A DNA stretch of 64,000 nucleotides from Bifidobacterium tissieri (lineage in GTDB: Bacteria; Actinomycetota; Actinomycetes; Actinomycetales; Bifidobacteriaceae). Made by a program: the position numbers and the translations under genes. Position 1 is the first letter of the stretch. Each line of letters opens with the position of its first letter. Below are positions 1 through 9,537 of this stretch, piece by piece. The notes under the pieces are model-generated. The model had not been told where the DNA came from. It made no database searches and saw only the letters and a list, made by a program, of their open reading frames with translations. The DNA lies in contig NZ_MWWV01000005.1 in assembly GCF_002259645.1 (NCBI RefSeq), forward strand, positions 1 to 64,000, read 5' to 3'.

Positions 1-461
1 GCCTCGAACCTCGCGTACGAGGACCTGGGCCGCTTCCTCGGCTCGGGGCGCACCAGGCCCGCCTGCTTGAGGATGCGGTGGATCGTGGAGTTCGCCGGAG
101 GCCTGACGCCCTCGCGCTCCAGCCTGGCGGCGATGGACTCCGGCCCCGAGTCCAGACCGGCGGCGTCCAGCTCGCGCCGGAGCGCGACGATCCGCTCCCT
201 GGTCTCCTTCCCGGTCCTGTTGGCGATACGGCGCGCGCGCCTGGAGCGGGGCAGGAGACCTTTCTCTCCCTCCTCGCCGTACCTGCGTCTCAGCTCGTTC
301 GCCCACTGCCTGGTGACGCCGTGGCGCCGGGCGGCCTCGGCGACCGGCATGCCCGCGAGGATCGCGTTGACGATGGCTTTGTTGCGCAGGAACTCGCTAC
401 GGGCCGCGGGGCCATCATCATTGGAATGCGCTGGTGTCTGCTGCTGTGATTGTGTGTCCAT
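1..461 (-). CDS. IS481-like transposase, N-terminal part (cut by window edge)
   Basis: Reading the minus strand from the ATG at 461 gives an uninterrupted frame of about 153 codons running off the left edge. It begins MDTQSQQQTPAHSN and holds a first helix-turn-helix (AILAGMPVAEAARRHGVTR, about residues 37-55), an Arg-rich linker, and a second HTH (STIHRILKQAGLVRPEP). It ends in RKRPRSSYARFEA, the junction typical of IS481-type transposases just before the rve/DDE catalytic domain. The catalytic domain would lie outside the window, so I cannot tell whether the element is intact. The start is the only ATG that keeps the whole HTH. Tandem repeats just upstream (491-560) look like the element's end. 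IS481 rather than IS30 or IS3 is a family-level inference from the double HTH layout. Confidence 0.75.
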   Translation of the reverse strand, partial: MDTQSQQQTPAHSNDDGPAARSEFLRNKAIVNAILAGMPVAEAARRHGVTRQWANELRRRYGEEGEKGLLPRSRRARRIANRTGKETRERIVALRRELDAAGLDSGPESIAARLEREGVRPPANSTIHRILKQAGLVRPEPRKRPRSSYARFE

Positions 462-490
462 ACACCAATCAACCAGCACCGACCTGTAAA

Positions 491-566
491 CCATGCCCCG
501 AGACATACGTCAACCATGCCCTAGGACACCCCGTCAACCATCCCCCGAGACATACGTCAACTATCC
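491..566. repeat. Three tandem 23-24 bp repeats, probable end of the IS481-like element
   Basis: Copies lie at 491-513, 514-537 and 538-560. Each starts CCAT(G/C)CCC and ends CGTCAA; a truncated fourth start (CTATCC) follows. Copies 1 and 3 differ by one base, while copy 2 is more diverged in the middle. They lie 30 bp upstream of the transposase start, where an insertion-sequence end with transposase-binding repeats is expected. The palindromic core at 581-595 follows at once. The other end is not in the window, so the terminal inverted repeat is not proven. Confidence 0.55.
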
Positions 567-580
567 GCTCGAACTAGACA

Positions 581-623
581 CGTTGCAATTCCAACACCGC
601 TCTTTTTTAGTGTGATCACACTA
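581..623. repeat. Type B intergenic element, half copy (core + right arm)
   Basis: The core CGTTGCAATTCCAAC (581-595) is followed by one right arm, the 16-bp palindrome TAGTGTGATCACACTA (608-623). The left arm seen in the other type B copies (15822-15837 and 60791-60806) is missing; the IS-end repeats occupy its place. The simplest reading is that the insertion sequence removed or displaced the left arm. Confidence 0.6.
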
Positions 624-703
624 AGGGAGAGTGGTGTTCGGTATGCGGGCATATTTTGGGATGTGGGATGTGGTGTGCTGGTCGCCGTATGACTGTATGA
701 AAT

Positions 704-866
704 TGCGTCACGTGGGCCGAGGCGCGTCACGTGGGACGGGCGGCCCGTGTGACGATCGCTCAAAAACGTTGCAATTTCAACGTTCTTCATGACGGCTTAT
801 TTTGGGTGCCCGTCCCGTGTGACGTAACCCGGCCCGTGTGACGGTAAAACCCGGCCCGCGTGACGT
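704..866. repeat. Type A intergenic element 1
   Basis: The core CGTTGCAATTTCAACG (767-782) is flanked on the left by two GCGTCACGTGGG units and on the right by CCCGTGTGACG-type units pointing the other way. In this copy the units read GTCACGTGGGCC rather than the GTTACGTGGGCC of the other type A copies. It fills the space between the insertion sequence and the YhgE genes. The 866-1131 remainder shows no gene I can support; the promoter of the YhgE pair should be there. Confidence 0.7.
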
Positions 867-1131
867 CAGCTGCGGTGGTCCGCGTCGACCGACCCCGATC
901 CCACCCACAGAATCAACACCCGATGCCTAGTTGTCAAGAGAATCGGCGAATCATGCTGAGAGTCGAAATCAGGTCCACCTCGATCCGGCCTGTGGAATTA
1001 TACTGACTTTGGATTGGCGACTACGGGGCCGGCGACTGCTGGGCCGACCGCCCGCGCCGCCACACCCAATCATCGTCATCATCCGATGCGAACGGCAGAT
1101 GGCCGAAGCGACTGATGGTCGGAGGCGGTAG

Positions 1132-4023
1132 ATGCGCATGATCGGGCGGATTTTCACACGAGACGTTCTTCGACTCCTCAGAAATCCCGTCGCCATTGTC
1201 ATCACGCTCGGCGTTGCGCTCATCCCATCCCTGTACGCGTGGTTCAACATCGTCGCCAACTGGGACCCGTATTCGAACACCGGCAACATCCAGGTGGCCG
1301 TCGCGAATACGGATGCCGGCACCCACAACGATCTGGTCGGCAAACTCAACGCCGGCGAACAGGTCGAACAGCAGCTCAAGGCCAATCATGATCTCGGCTG
1401 GCGGTTCGTCAGCGAAACCCAGGCCAAGGCCGGCGTGGAATCCGGCGAATATTACGCCGCCATCGTGATCCCCAAGGATTTCAGCGCGCAACTCGTCAAC
1501 ACGATCGAAGGTTCCGGTCAGCCGAGGATCACCTATTACGTCAACGAAAAGAAAAACGCGATCGCCCCCAAGATCACCGACACCGGTGCCAGCACGATCG
1601 ACGAACAGGTCAACCAGACCTTCATCTCCACCGTCGCCACCACCGTGGTCAACGCGGTGAAACAAGCCGCCGCGAATACCAGCGACAAGGCCGGCGACAC
1701 TCGCACCGCAATCGACAATGACCTCGACCAAGCCTCCACCGACCTCGCCGACGCGCAGAAGGCGATGACCGACACCGCAGCAACCATCGACGCCTCCACC
1801 AAGGCGCTCGACGACGCCAACACCACACTCACCGCGCTGACCAACCAACTCACCAGCACCCAGACCGCCCTCGCCAACGCCAACACCGCACTCGGCGAAA
1901 CCCGCAAGGAATCACTCGGCTTCGCCAACACCCTCGACTCCACGCTCGGCACCGCCGCCGTCAACCTCAGCGGACTCGAGGTCTCGGCCAACAACGCGGC
2001 GGGCGGCATCAGCGGCGGGTTCACCACCGTGCAGACCACCATCGACCAGACGCTGAACGGCCAGGATTCCGCGCTCTCCCAAGGTCGACAAGCCATCTCG
2101 AACGTGCGGCAGACCGTCAACAACGCCAACCTCCCGGCCGCGCAGAAACAGAACATCCTCGACCAACTCGACAAGCTCGACAACCAGCTCGTCGACCAGC
2201 AGAATCAGGCCACCAACTTCCGCAACAGCGCATCCACCATTACCGGCTCCGGCATCACCGCCACCCAGAGCATGGCCAACGGCGTGACCACTCTCACCCA
2301 GAACGGCGTCGCCACGCTCACCGATACGCGCGGCAACCTCAACACCACCGTCATGCCATCGCTCCTCGCCGCCATGGACTCGTTCTCCGCGTCCACCGGC
2401 AGCATGGGCGGCACGCTCGGCGGACTCAACTCCACCATCGGCCAGACGCAAACCATCATCAAACAACTCAAATCCACACTCACCAGCACCAAATCCACGC
2501 TCGCCGACACCGGCAAATCCCTCAACGACGTCAAAACCGGCCTCGACACCACCCGCACCGATCTGGCCGCACTCGAAAGCTCCGACATCTGGCAGCAGCT
2601 CAACACCCGGCTCAACCTCAACGCCACCGAGGCCGGCGCGTTCATGGCCTCACCCGTCAACCTCGTCACCACCACCGTGTACCCCGTGGCCAACTACGGT
2701 TCGGCCGTCACCCCGTTCTATACGAACCTGGCGCTCTGGGTGGGCGGATTCGTGCTCATCGCCATCTACAAGCTCGAAGTCGATAAGGAAGGCCTGAACC
2801 ACGGCAAGCGCGTCAACGCCATGCAGGCCTACATCGGCCGCGGACTGCTGCTCGTCAGCGTGGGCCTCATGCAGGCGCTCATCGTCACCATCGGCGATCT
2901 GATCATCGGCATCCAATGCAAGAATCCGGTGGCGTTCGTGTTCTCCGGACTCGTGATCTCATTCGTCTACGTGAACGTGATCTACGCGCTCGCCGCATCG
3001 CTCAAGCACATCGGCAAGGCCGTGGCCGTGATCCTCGTGATCATTCAGATCCCCGGATCGTCGGGCATGTATCCGATCGAAATGATGCCCGACTTCTTCC
3101 GTAATCTCTATCCGTTCCTGCCGTTCACCTACGGCATCAACGCCATGCGCGAGACGATCGGCGGCGCATACGGCTCGCACTACTGGCACGATCTCGGTTC
3201 GCTGCTCTGGTTCCTCGCCGGCGCGCTGATGCTCGGACTCGTGGCCCGCCCGTACCTGCTCAACCTCAACGCGCTGTTCGACCGTCGCCTCGGCGCCACG
3301 GATCTGATGGTGGCCGAGAAGAACAACATGCTCAACGAACGGTTCAAGCTCACGTCGGTGATCAAACTGCTCATGGGCGTGGACGAGGTCCGTCCGCAGA
3401 TCCGCCGCCGCGCGCACCGCTTCTTCAAGCTGTATCCGCATCTGATCCGTGCGGGACTCGCGCTGATCATCGTGCTGCCGGCCCTGTTCCTGGTGCTGAT
3501 GTTCAGCGTGGAGTCGAAGATCGTGATGCTTACCGCGTGGATCACGTCGATCATCCTCATCGACATCTATCTGATCGTCGTGGAATACATGTATGAAAGC
3601 TTCGCGCGTCAGTTGGGCATCAGTGCGATGGACAGCGATGCGCTGCGCAAGGCGATGTCCCGTCGATTCCATATTCCGTTGCCGTCGTTGCCGATTCCGC
3701 CGATGCCGTCACTGCCGGATTTGGGTGGTCGACATCACGGCGCGCATACGGCCGGTGGTGCTGGTTCGGCTGGTGCTGGTTCGGCTGGTGCGGGTGCGCA
3801 CGCTGCCGGTGCGGGTTCGGGTGCGGATGATCCGGAGAACGACGATGTGTTCAAGGCACTGCGTGCCGCCCGGCAGGCCACGCCCGGCGAGCCGATCGAC
3901 GATGCGCATGACAGTGGTGTGCATGACAGTACGGCCGCATCGCATGGCAGCGGTCATGGCGGTGCAAACGGCACTTGCGACGGCAATGCGAACGGCACTC
4001 ACGACGGAAAGGAGACCCGCTGA
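1132..4023 (+). CDS. YhgE/Pip-family membrane protein with extended C-terminus
   Basis: A 963-aa integral membrane protein of the YhgE/Pip (phage infection protein) family. One N-terminal membrane helix (about residues 16-40, ending in the family motif YAWFNI..NWDPY) is followed by about 480 residues rich in Ala, Thr, Asp and Gln. That part is probably extracytoplasmic and looks like helical coiled repeats. A C-terminal ABC-2-like block of helices starts near residue 528 (ALWVGGFVLIAIYKL). Two further helices lie at about 770-790 and 797-822. A low-complexity Gly/Ala/Ser/His tail ends the protein. The start has GGAGG 11 bases upstream. The stop overlaps the next start by one base (TGATG). The Lactococcus homologue Pip is a phage receptor; the cellular role is not established, and envelope transport or integrity is inference. 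Confidence 0.88.
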   Translation: MRMIGRIFTRDVLRLLRNPVAIVITLGVALIPSLYAWFNIVANWDPYSNTGNIQVAVANTDAGTHNDLVGKLNAGEQVEQQLKANHDLGWRFVSETQAKAGVESGEYYAAIVIPKDFSAQLVNTIEGSGQPRITYYVNEKKNAIAPKITDTGASTIDEQVNQTFISTVATTVVNAVKQAAANTSDKAGDTRTAIDNDLDQASTDLADAQKAMTDTAATIDASTKALDDANTTLTALTNQLTSTQTALANANTALGETRKESLGFANTLDSTLGTAAVNLSGLEVSANNAAGGISGGFTTVQTTIDQTLNGQDSALSQGRQAISNVRQTVNNANLPAAQKQNILDQLDKLDNQLVDQQNQATNFRNSASTITGSGITATQSMANGVTTLTQNGVATLTDTRGNLNTTVMPSLLAAMDSFSASTGSMGGTLGGLNSTIGQTQTIIKQLKSTLTSTKSTLADTGKSLNDVKTGLDTTRTDLAALESSDIWQQLNTRLNLNATEAGAFMASPVNLVTTTVYPVANYGSAVTPFYTNLALWVGGFVLIAIYKLEVDKEGLNHGKRVNAMQAYIGRGLLLVSVGLMQALIVTIGDLIIGIQCKNPVAFVFSGLVISFVYVNVIYALAASLKHIGKAVAVILVIIQIPGSSGMYPIEMMPDFFRNLYPFLPFTYGINAMRETIGGAYGSHYWHDLGSLLWFLAGALMLGLVARPYLLNLNALFDRRLGATDLMVAEKNNMLNERFKLTSVIKLLMGVDEVRPQIRRRAHRFFKLYPHLIRAGLALIIVLPALFLVLMFSVESKIVMLTAWITSIILIDIYLIVVEYMYESFARQLGISAMDSDALRKAMSRRFHIPLPSLPIPPMPSLPDLGGRHHGAHTAGGAGSAGAGSAGAGAHAAGAGSGADDPENDDVFKALRAARQATPGEPIDDAHDSGVHDSTAASHGSGHGGANGTCDGNANGTHDGKETR

Positions 4024-6362
4024 TGCGCAACATCCTGCAGATCTTCATCCGTGACGTGCGCAACGCCGTCAGCAACGTGATCGGTGTGATCGTGACGATG
4101 GGTCTGGTGATCGTTCCATCGCTGTACGCATGGTTCAACATCGCCGCCAGCTGGGATCCGTACAGCAACACCGCCAGTCTGAAAGTTGCCGTCGCCAGCG
4201 CCGACAAGGGATACCAATCCGACCTCATTCCCGTGAAAATCAACGTGGGTGAGACCGTGATCTCCACGCTGCGCGCCAACCATCAGCTCGACTGGGTGTT
4301 CACCGACCCCGACAAGGCCGAGGACGGCGTGCGCTCCGGCGACTATTACGCGGCCATCGTGATTCCCGAAAGCTTCAGCGCCGACATGATGACCCTGTTC
4401 TCGCCCAAGGTGAAGCACGCGAAACTCAAGTACTACACGAACGAGAAGATCAACGCCATCGCGCCGCACGTCACCGACGAAGGTGCCGACACGATCACCA
4501 ATCAGATCGACAGCACCTTCGCCAAAACCATCGGACAGGTGGGACTCGACCTGGCCACCACGCTCGCCAAATACGCGCAAAGCGACCAGATGCAGAATTA
4601 TGTGGCCAACGCGACCGGGCACATCAACGCGATGGGCGACCAGCTCGCGTCCGCGTCCGCGCAGACCGCGTCGTATTCGAAACTGCTCGGCGCGACCGAG
4701 GGCATCATCGACTCCACGTCGAACCTGATCAACTCGTCCGGGAGTGCGGTCGCCGACGCGAAAAACGGACTGAATCAGGCGCAGGACGGCGTGAAATCGC
4801 TGGATGGCGCACTGTCCGGTGCGGCGAACACGTTGAGTGCGGCGCTCAGTCGCAGTGAGCAAAGCTACGATTCGGTGAGCGGTCAGATCGACACCGCATT
4901 CGACGCGATCGGCACGCAGTCGGACGAGGCGGGGAAGCAGCTGACCGATCTGTCCGGCAAGGTGTCCAGTGCGGCGGACGGATATCAGTCGCTGATCGAC
5001 GCGCTCAACGATATGAAGAACGCGACCGGTGGTTCGGGTGGTTCGGGTGGTTCGGGTGGTGCTGGTGGTGCGAACGGCGATGTGCAGACCGCGCTTGACG
5101 ACGCCATCACCGCCGTGACCAACGCGCAGAAGGCGCAGAAGGATCTCGCCGGACAGCTCTCCAACGCCGCCGGCACGATCAACGGCACCAGCGACGACGT
5201 CACCGCCAAACGCAACGATCTCAAGAACCAGATCGCCGATGCCAAGAAATCCGTCACCGACGTACGCAACACATACGACAGCGGACTCAAGCCGAAACTC
5301 GCCGCGCTCGCCGACTCCATCGACACCGTGAACTCGCAGACCCGCGGTGTGGCCGACGGCGTGAGCGCCACGGTGAATGATCTGAAGAACGTCTCCGGCA
5401 GCGCCAACACGTCGATCGCCGGCATTCGCAAGATCCTCGACAGTGCCACCCGGCGACTCGCCTCGGCGGGGGACAGCATGCACGAACTGGGCAAGCAGAT
5501 CGCGGGGATCGCAGGGAGTGGGGACGGAACTGGAACCGGTGATGCCGGCGCGAACGGCGCGAACGGTACGCAGTCCGACTCGAACGGGGACTTGTCCTCG
5601 TCCACGGATTCGTTGACGTCCGCGCAACTCGATCAGCTCGCCAATCTCGACCCCGACGCGCTCGCCACGCTGTTGTCGTCGCCGGTGAGCGTGAACCGCG
5701 TGGCCGTCTACCACATCGCCAACTACGGTTCGGCCATGGCGCCGTTCTACACGATCCTCGCCATCTGGGTGGGGTCGATCGTGCTCGTCGCCATGATGAA
5801 GGTGGCCATGAGCGATCGCGGGCGTAAGGAGGTGCTCGCCGCCACGGGCGCGCCGCGACTGCGTCTGCACCAGCAGTATTTCGGACGCTATCTGTTCTTC
5901 ATGCTGCTCGCGCTGCTGCAGGGTGCGCTGGTGGGACTTGGCGACCTGTATTATCTCGGTATCCAGAGCGAGCATCCACTGCAGTTCCTGCTCGTGTGCG
6001 AGGTGGCGGCGATCGTGTTCTCCAACATCACGTACACGCTGGCGCTGTCGTTCGGCGATATCGGCAAGGCGATCGCGGTGGTGCTGCTCGTGATGCAGGT
6101 GGCCGGTTCGGGTGGCACGTTCCCGATCGAAACGCTGCCGCCAGTGTTCCGCGCGCTCTACCCGTTCCTGCCGTTCCCGCACGGCATCGCGGCCATGCAT
6201 GCGGCCATGGCGGGCGCGTTCGGTGCGGAGTTCTGGCGTGAGACGGCGCTGTTGGCCGCGTTCATCGTGCCGTCGCTGCTGCTGGGACTGGTGCTGCGCA
6301 AGCCCGTGATCCGCCTCAACGACTGGATCATCCGCAACCTCGAAAGCACGAAACTCATGTAG
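4023..6362 (+). CDS. YhgE/Pip-family membrane protein, second paralogue
   Basis: A 779-aa paralogue of the preceding protein, translationally coupled to it by a one-base stop/start overlap. An earlier in-frame ATG exists, but the GGAAAGGAGA ribosome site 7 bases before 4023 and alignment with the family N-terminus fix this start. It has one N-terminal helix ending YAWFNIAASWDPY, an Ala/Gln/Asp-rich extracytoplasmic stretch, and a Gly/Ser linker encoded by a perfect GGTTCGGGT repeat (5032-5058). The C-terminal multi-helix block carries the paired family motif YGSAMAPFYTILAIWVG. It lacks the two extra helices and the tail of its partner. The tandem pair probably forms a hetero-oligomer; that is inference. 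The stop codon abuts a type A repeat array, with no separate terminator visible. Confidence 0.88.
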   Translation: MRNILQIFIRDVRNAVSNVIGVIVTMGLVIVPSLYAWFNIAASWDPYSNTASLKVAVASADKGYQSDLIPVKINVGETVISTLRANHQLDWVFTDPDKAEDGVRSGDYYAAIVIPESFSADMMTLFSPKVKHAKLKYYTNEKINAIAPHVTDEGADTITNQIDSTFAKTIGQVGLDLATTLAKYAQSDQMQNYVANATGHINAMGDQLASASAQTASYSKLLGATEGIIDSTSNLINSSGSAVADAKNGLNQAQDGVKSLDGALSGAANTLSAALSRSEQSYDSVSGQIDTAFDAIGTQSDEAGKQLTDLSGKVSSAADGYQSLIDALNDMKNATGGSGGSGGSGGAGGANGDVQTALDDAITAVTNAQKAQKDLAGQLSNAAGTINGTSDDVTAKRNDLKNQIADAKKSVTDVRNTYDSGLKPKLAALADSIDTVNSQTRGVADGVSATVNDLKNVSGSANTSIAGIRKILDSATRRLASAGDSMHELGKQIAGIAGSGDGTGTGDAGANGANGTQSDSNGDLSSSTDSLTSAQLDQLANLDPDALATLLSSPVSVNRVAVYHIANYGSAMAPFYTILAIWVGSIVLVAMMKVAMSDRGRKEVLAATGAPRLRLHQQYFGRYLFFMLLALLQGALVGLGDLYYLGIQSEHPLQFLLVCEVAAIVFSNITYTLALSFGDIGKAIAVVLLVMQVAGSGGTFPIETLPPVFRALYPFLPFPHGIAAMHAAMAGAFGAEFWRETALLAAFIVPSLLLGLVLRKPVIRLNDWIIRNLESTKLM

Positions 6363-6572
6363 GCGTCACGTGGGCCGGCTTGCCGGTTGCCGGTTGCGTT
6401 ACGTGGGCCGCGGTCACGTAACGTGGGCCGTGCGCGGCCCACGTAACAGTTGGTAAAAACGTTGCAATTCCAACGATTTGTTGATACGTTACGTGGGCCG
6501 TGCGCGGCCCGGCTAACGGCCCACGTAACGCACGCGGCCCACGTAACGCAACAACCCGGCCCGTGTGACGCA
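6363..6572. repeat. Type A intergenic element 2
   Basis: The core CGTTGCAATTCCAACG (6460-6475) has four GTTACGTGGGCCG-type units to the left, the last joined to its inverse as a hairpin (TAACGTGGGCCG, TGCG, CGGCCCACGTAA). On the right are another such hairpin and three inverted units. It lies exactly between two convergent genes and starts at the base after the YhgE stop codon, so its hairpins may also terminate transcription in both directions. Confidence 0.75.
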
Positions 6573-6592
6573 CTCACGCGTGCACCACGGCC

Positions 6593-7642
6593 TCACTCCT
6601 CCGTCAGCGGCGTATGCAGGAACTCAAGGATGCGCTTCACATACTGCTGCATGATCTCGTTGCGCTCGGTGGTCATTTCGTGACGCGACCCCACCAGCCG
6701 CACCAGCTGCACCGGGCACCCGCCGGCCCGCACCTGCGCCGCGAACTTGTTCTGCGGCTTGGGCAGCACGTACGTGTCATTCTCCGCTTGGAAGATCAGC
6801 AGCGGCGTCTCCACCTGCTCGCACGCCGACTGCCGCATGATCGACTTGTACATGCGCAGTCCCTCGCGCACCCAGCCGAACGTGGCCGCACTCGTGTGAT
6901 ATTCCGGATGCTTGAGCCGCAGATCGTGCACCCAGCGAGCGCGCGGCAGACTCAGCGTGCGGTAGAAGTCCTCGTCGAAGTCCTCGCTGAACGCCTTCTG
7001 CCCGGGTGCGGCGTGCTGTCCGAGTCCGATTGCGCAGGCGAGTTCCGCCACCGTGGGCGCGATCCAGAGCGGCATGCCGGATTTCAGTGCGATCATGGGC
7101 GCGCTGAGCACCGCCTTGTCGATGATCGTGGGATAGCGTTCCAACATTGCTGCCGCGATTCCTCCGCCCATGGAATGCCCATACAGGTAGATCGGCTGTC
7201 CAAGCGCGTAGTCCTGACCGATGGTGGAGCAGAACTTCGCGAGATCGTCCACGTATCGGTGCCAGTCGTCGATCCACACCAGGCTTTCGTTGTCCACGTC
7301 GCGTGGCGAGTATCCGTGACCGCGATGTTCGAGAATGCACACGCTGAACCCGTCGAGTAGCAGATACCAGGCGAGTTCCGCGAATCGTTCCGCGAATTCG
7401 GTGAATCCATGCGAGATTACGACCGCGCCGCGGAATGTCGCCGTGGCACCATTTTCCCGTATGGCGTCGAATTTGGCGGAGTCGTAGCACACGTAGTGTA
7501 GTTTGCCGGGCGTTGGTGCCGGAATGGTGTGGGCGCGCGACGGCTCCATCCATCCTTCCCTGCGGCATGCGGCCAGTGCGGGCAGCACGGTCCGGTCCAT
7601 GGTTTCGGCGTAATGACGGTCGTCGATCAACTGCACTTCCAT
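6593..7642 (-). CDS. Alpha/beta hydrolase, lysophospholipase/monoacylglycerol lipase-like
   Basis: A 349-aa serine hydrolase of the Hydrolase_4/lysophospholipase family. Visible are the oxyanion-side motif VISHGFTEFAERF, the strand ending in LEHRGHGYSPRD, and the nucleophile elbow GHSMGGG. The acid residue lies in QAENDTYVLP and the catalytic His in GSRHEMTTE near the C-terminus. The triad is therefore complete. There is no signal peptide, so it is probably cytoplasmic and acts on lipid esters; the substrate cannot be read from sequence. I chose the ATG at 7642 (MEVQLIDDRHY) because a weak purine stretch (GAAAG) precedes it; an upstream ATG at 7702 would add 20 residues but has no ribosome site. 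It shares a strand with the upstream TetR gene. Confidence 0.82.
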   Translation of the reverse strand: MEVQLIDDRHYAETMDRTVLPALAACRREGWMEPSRAHTIPAPTPGKLHYVCYDSAKFDAIRENGATATFRGAVVISHGFTEFAERFAELAWYLLLDGFSVCILEHRGHGYSPRDVDNESLVWIDDWHRYVDDLAKFCSTIGQDYALGQPIYLYGHSMGGGIAAAMLERYPTIIDKAVLSAPMIALKSGMPLWIAPTVAELACAIGLGQHAAPGQKAFSEDFDEDFYRTLSLPRARWVHDLRLKHPEYHTSAATFGWVREGLRMYKSIMRQSACEQVETPLLIFQAENDTYVLPKPQNKFAAQVRAGGCPVQLVRLVGSRHEMTTERNEIMQQYVKRILEFLHTPLTEE

Positions 7643-7702
7643 GCTTTCGAGCCTACCGTGGGGGCTGACATGCCGTCGGACTTTATCCATGAGTTGTTTC
7701 AT

Positions 7703-8042
7703 GGACGGGCGATCGGGAACCAGGTCCTTGTTTGTGGGGTTGTGCTGGGTCTTGGGTGCCGGAACCGTTTTCCCGTTTCCCGCTGGTAGGAAGTTGACAA
7801 GAATATGCGAAAGCCGGCATTTCAGTTCAACGGGAAGCGTTGCCGTGGTGTCCTGTATGCGGCGAACCCAGCCCTCTTATTCCTCTCATTTCAGCGGGAA
7901 TGCCGGATGATAGGATCGACATTCCCGTCGCACGTATCCGACTGCCCGATTGTCCGCACACCGGATTGTTCGTCGTCCCGCACGGCATGATGAAAGAGAA
8001 TCCTTGCAATATCGCCGAGACGAGACCGCACGGGAACGTCGC
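7703..8042. other. Gene-free spacer between TetR gene and hydrolase
   Basis: About 340 bases with no convincing gene. A short inverted pair (GGGAATG near 7898 and CATTCCC near 7920) could form a hairpin downstream of the TetR stop. Short frames here have no ribosome site and no recognisable sequence. Confidence 0.4.
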
Positions 8043-8849
8043 CTATTCGTCTATTGTGTGAGTCGAGGTGTCGTTGTCATCGGGGTTGGCGTCGATGTGT
8101 TCGGTGGTACTGACGTTTTCAGCGCCGTCGTCGTGCCCGCTATAGGGGCTGTTCGTTTCATGGTCTTCGTGGTCGTCTGTTTCGCGACTGTCCGTTGTCG
8201 ACTCGTCGCGGCGCTTTCGGCGGTCGGCGTCGCCCACGTATCGCAGCTGGGGTTTGGCCTCCATGCGGGACAGGCCGTTCCATGCCAGATTCACGATGTA
8301 CGCGGCGAGCTGCTCCTTGCTCATCTTGCGATGTGTGGCCCAGTACTGGCCGGTGAACACCATGAGGCCGACGAGCATCTGCGCGTAGTAGGGCACGCCC
8401 TTGGCGGGGATCTTGTGCCGTTTGAATGCGCGCACGAGCAGGTCCTCCACGCGGATGCTCACGTCGCCGAGCAGGGAGTTGAACGAGCCGGACGGATCGG
8501 TGGTCGGCCGATCGCGCGCGAGCACCTGGAATCCTTCGGTGTGCTCCTCGATGTAGTTGAGGAACGCCATGGCCGCGTTCTCCACGATCTGCCGCGAGCC
8601 CTGGGCTGGCGCGGCGAGCGTGTCCATCATCGCGCCCGTGAGCGTCTGCATCTCGCGGTCCACCACCACGGCGTACAGCCCTTCCTTGCCGCCGAAATGC
8701 TCGTATACGATCGGTTTGCTGACCTTGGCCGTGGCGGCGATCTCCTCCACGCTCACTGCCTCGAACCCCTTGGCCGCGAACAGCGAGCGCCCTACGGTGA
8801 TGAGTTGTTCGCGCCTCTGCAATGCCGTCATTCTGCCTGTTCCGCTCAT
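8043..8849 (-). CDS. TetR/AcrR-family transcriptional regulator
   Basis: A 268-aa one-component repressor. The N-terminal TetR DNA-binding domain (residues about 10-60) reads RREQLITVGRSLFAAKGF, then VEEIAATAKVSKPIVYEHFGGKEGLY, a textbook TetR_N pattern. The ligand-binding and dimer domain follows to about residue 210. An acidic Asp/Glu/His-rich tail of about 60 residues is unusual for the family and probably disordered. It is upstream of, and parallel to, the hydrolase gene, and divergent from the small membrane protein at 9032; either could be a target. No operator palindrome was recognised in the 180-base divergent spacer. Confidence 0.88.
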   Translation of the reverse strand: MSGTGRMTALQRREQLITVGRSLFAAKGFEAVSVEEIAATAKVSKPIVYEHFGGKEGLYAVVVDREMQTLTGAMMDTLAAPAQGSRQIVENAAMAFLNYIEEHTEGFQVLARDRPTTDPSGSFNSLLGDVSIRVEDLLVRAFKRHKIPAKGVPYYAQMLVGLMVFTGQYWATHRKMSKEQLAAYIVNLAWNGLSRMEAKPQLRYVGDADRRKRRDESTTDSRETDDHEDHETNSPYSGHDDGAENVSTTEHIDANPDDNDTSTHTIDE

Positions 8850-9031
8850 GATCTTTAGTGTTTCACGCCGGTTTGACTCGGGTGGATGGGGGTGTGAATA
8901 CTGGTCTGATGTCAGAGGTTTTGGTGGGTGTCAGGGGAGGTGGTTCAACGTTTGTCTCGGGATGTAGACAATCAGCGATGATTATGGGTGTTGACGGGGG
9001 AAAAGTCGCGGCTGCTGAGAGAATTAATCCT

Positions 9032-9358
9032 ATGCCCATGCTCCTCGTGTTTCTGTTCTGGATCGTCCTTGTCGTCGTGCTCGTTGTTGCCGTGTTGCGC
9101 TACGCCCGACAGGATGCGCACCGTACTGACTTCTTCTACAGCTACGACAAGCGGAACGAGGAACACAAGCCGCGCGTGGTGAGCACCAAGGTGGCGTTTC
9201 AGCCGTCGGGTGACGCGAAGCGGGGGGCTTCCAATCATGAGTCCACGTCCGAGACGCCGGTGTATGTGAATCATTCCTCCGTGGTGGAGGTCCACGGCAT
9301 GCGTCGCGCCGATGGGCTCGATGAGCATGATGAGCCTGAGGGCGGCGACGGCAAGTAG
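9032..9358 (+). CDS. Small single-pass membrane protein, function unknown
   Basis: A 108-aa protein. A membrane helix lies at residues 3-25 (MLLVFLFWIVLVVVLVVAVL) and is followed by a positively charged anchor and a polar tail. This predicts an N-out, C-in topology. The frame is open further upstream, but the ATG at 9032 puts the hydrophobic segment at the very start as in typical short anchored proteins; GAGAG lies 13 bases upstream. I recognise no domain. It sits divergent from the TetR gene. Confidence 0.6.
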   Translation: MPMLLVFLFWIVLVVVLVVAVLRYARQDAHRTDFFYSYDKRNEEHKPRVVSTKVAFQPSGDAKRGASNHESTSETPVYVNHSSVVEVHGMRRADGLDEHDEPEGGDGK

Positions 9359-9400
9359 GGCCAGAACGATCCGATAGAGCGTTAATAGAGCGCTAGCACT

Positions 9401-9426
9401 AACGGTGCAGTGAAACGGTGCAGTGA
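9401..9426. repeat. Exact 13-bp tandem duplication
   Basis: AACGGTGCAGTGA occurs twice in a row (9401-9413, 9414-9426) in the 496-base spacer before ftsY. It is probably a slippage duplication with no evident function. Confidence 0.7.
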
Positions 9427-9537
9427 ATCAGACGTGACCATGGTGCGTGTTTCTCCGGGCATCGATATTCGGCTCAGCTGTGTGCGCGTGGGCAATATGG
9501 ACTGAACGTCGGGGCCGGATTCTAGGGGTTGGGTTCT

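Noticed and set aside
3999-6200. Very long minus-strand open frame opposite the second YhgE gene
   Set aside because: Its composition (His/Arg/Gly/Val) is the mirror of a high-GC codon pattern on the other strand, with no domain or ribosome site. The same applies to long minus frames opposite dnaB, leuA, glnD, dnaX and asd.
6363-6572. Type A arrays as CRISPR
   Set aside because: Units point in opposite directions on the two sides of the core, spacers are irregular and very short, and no cas gene is nearby.
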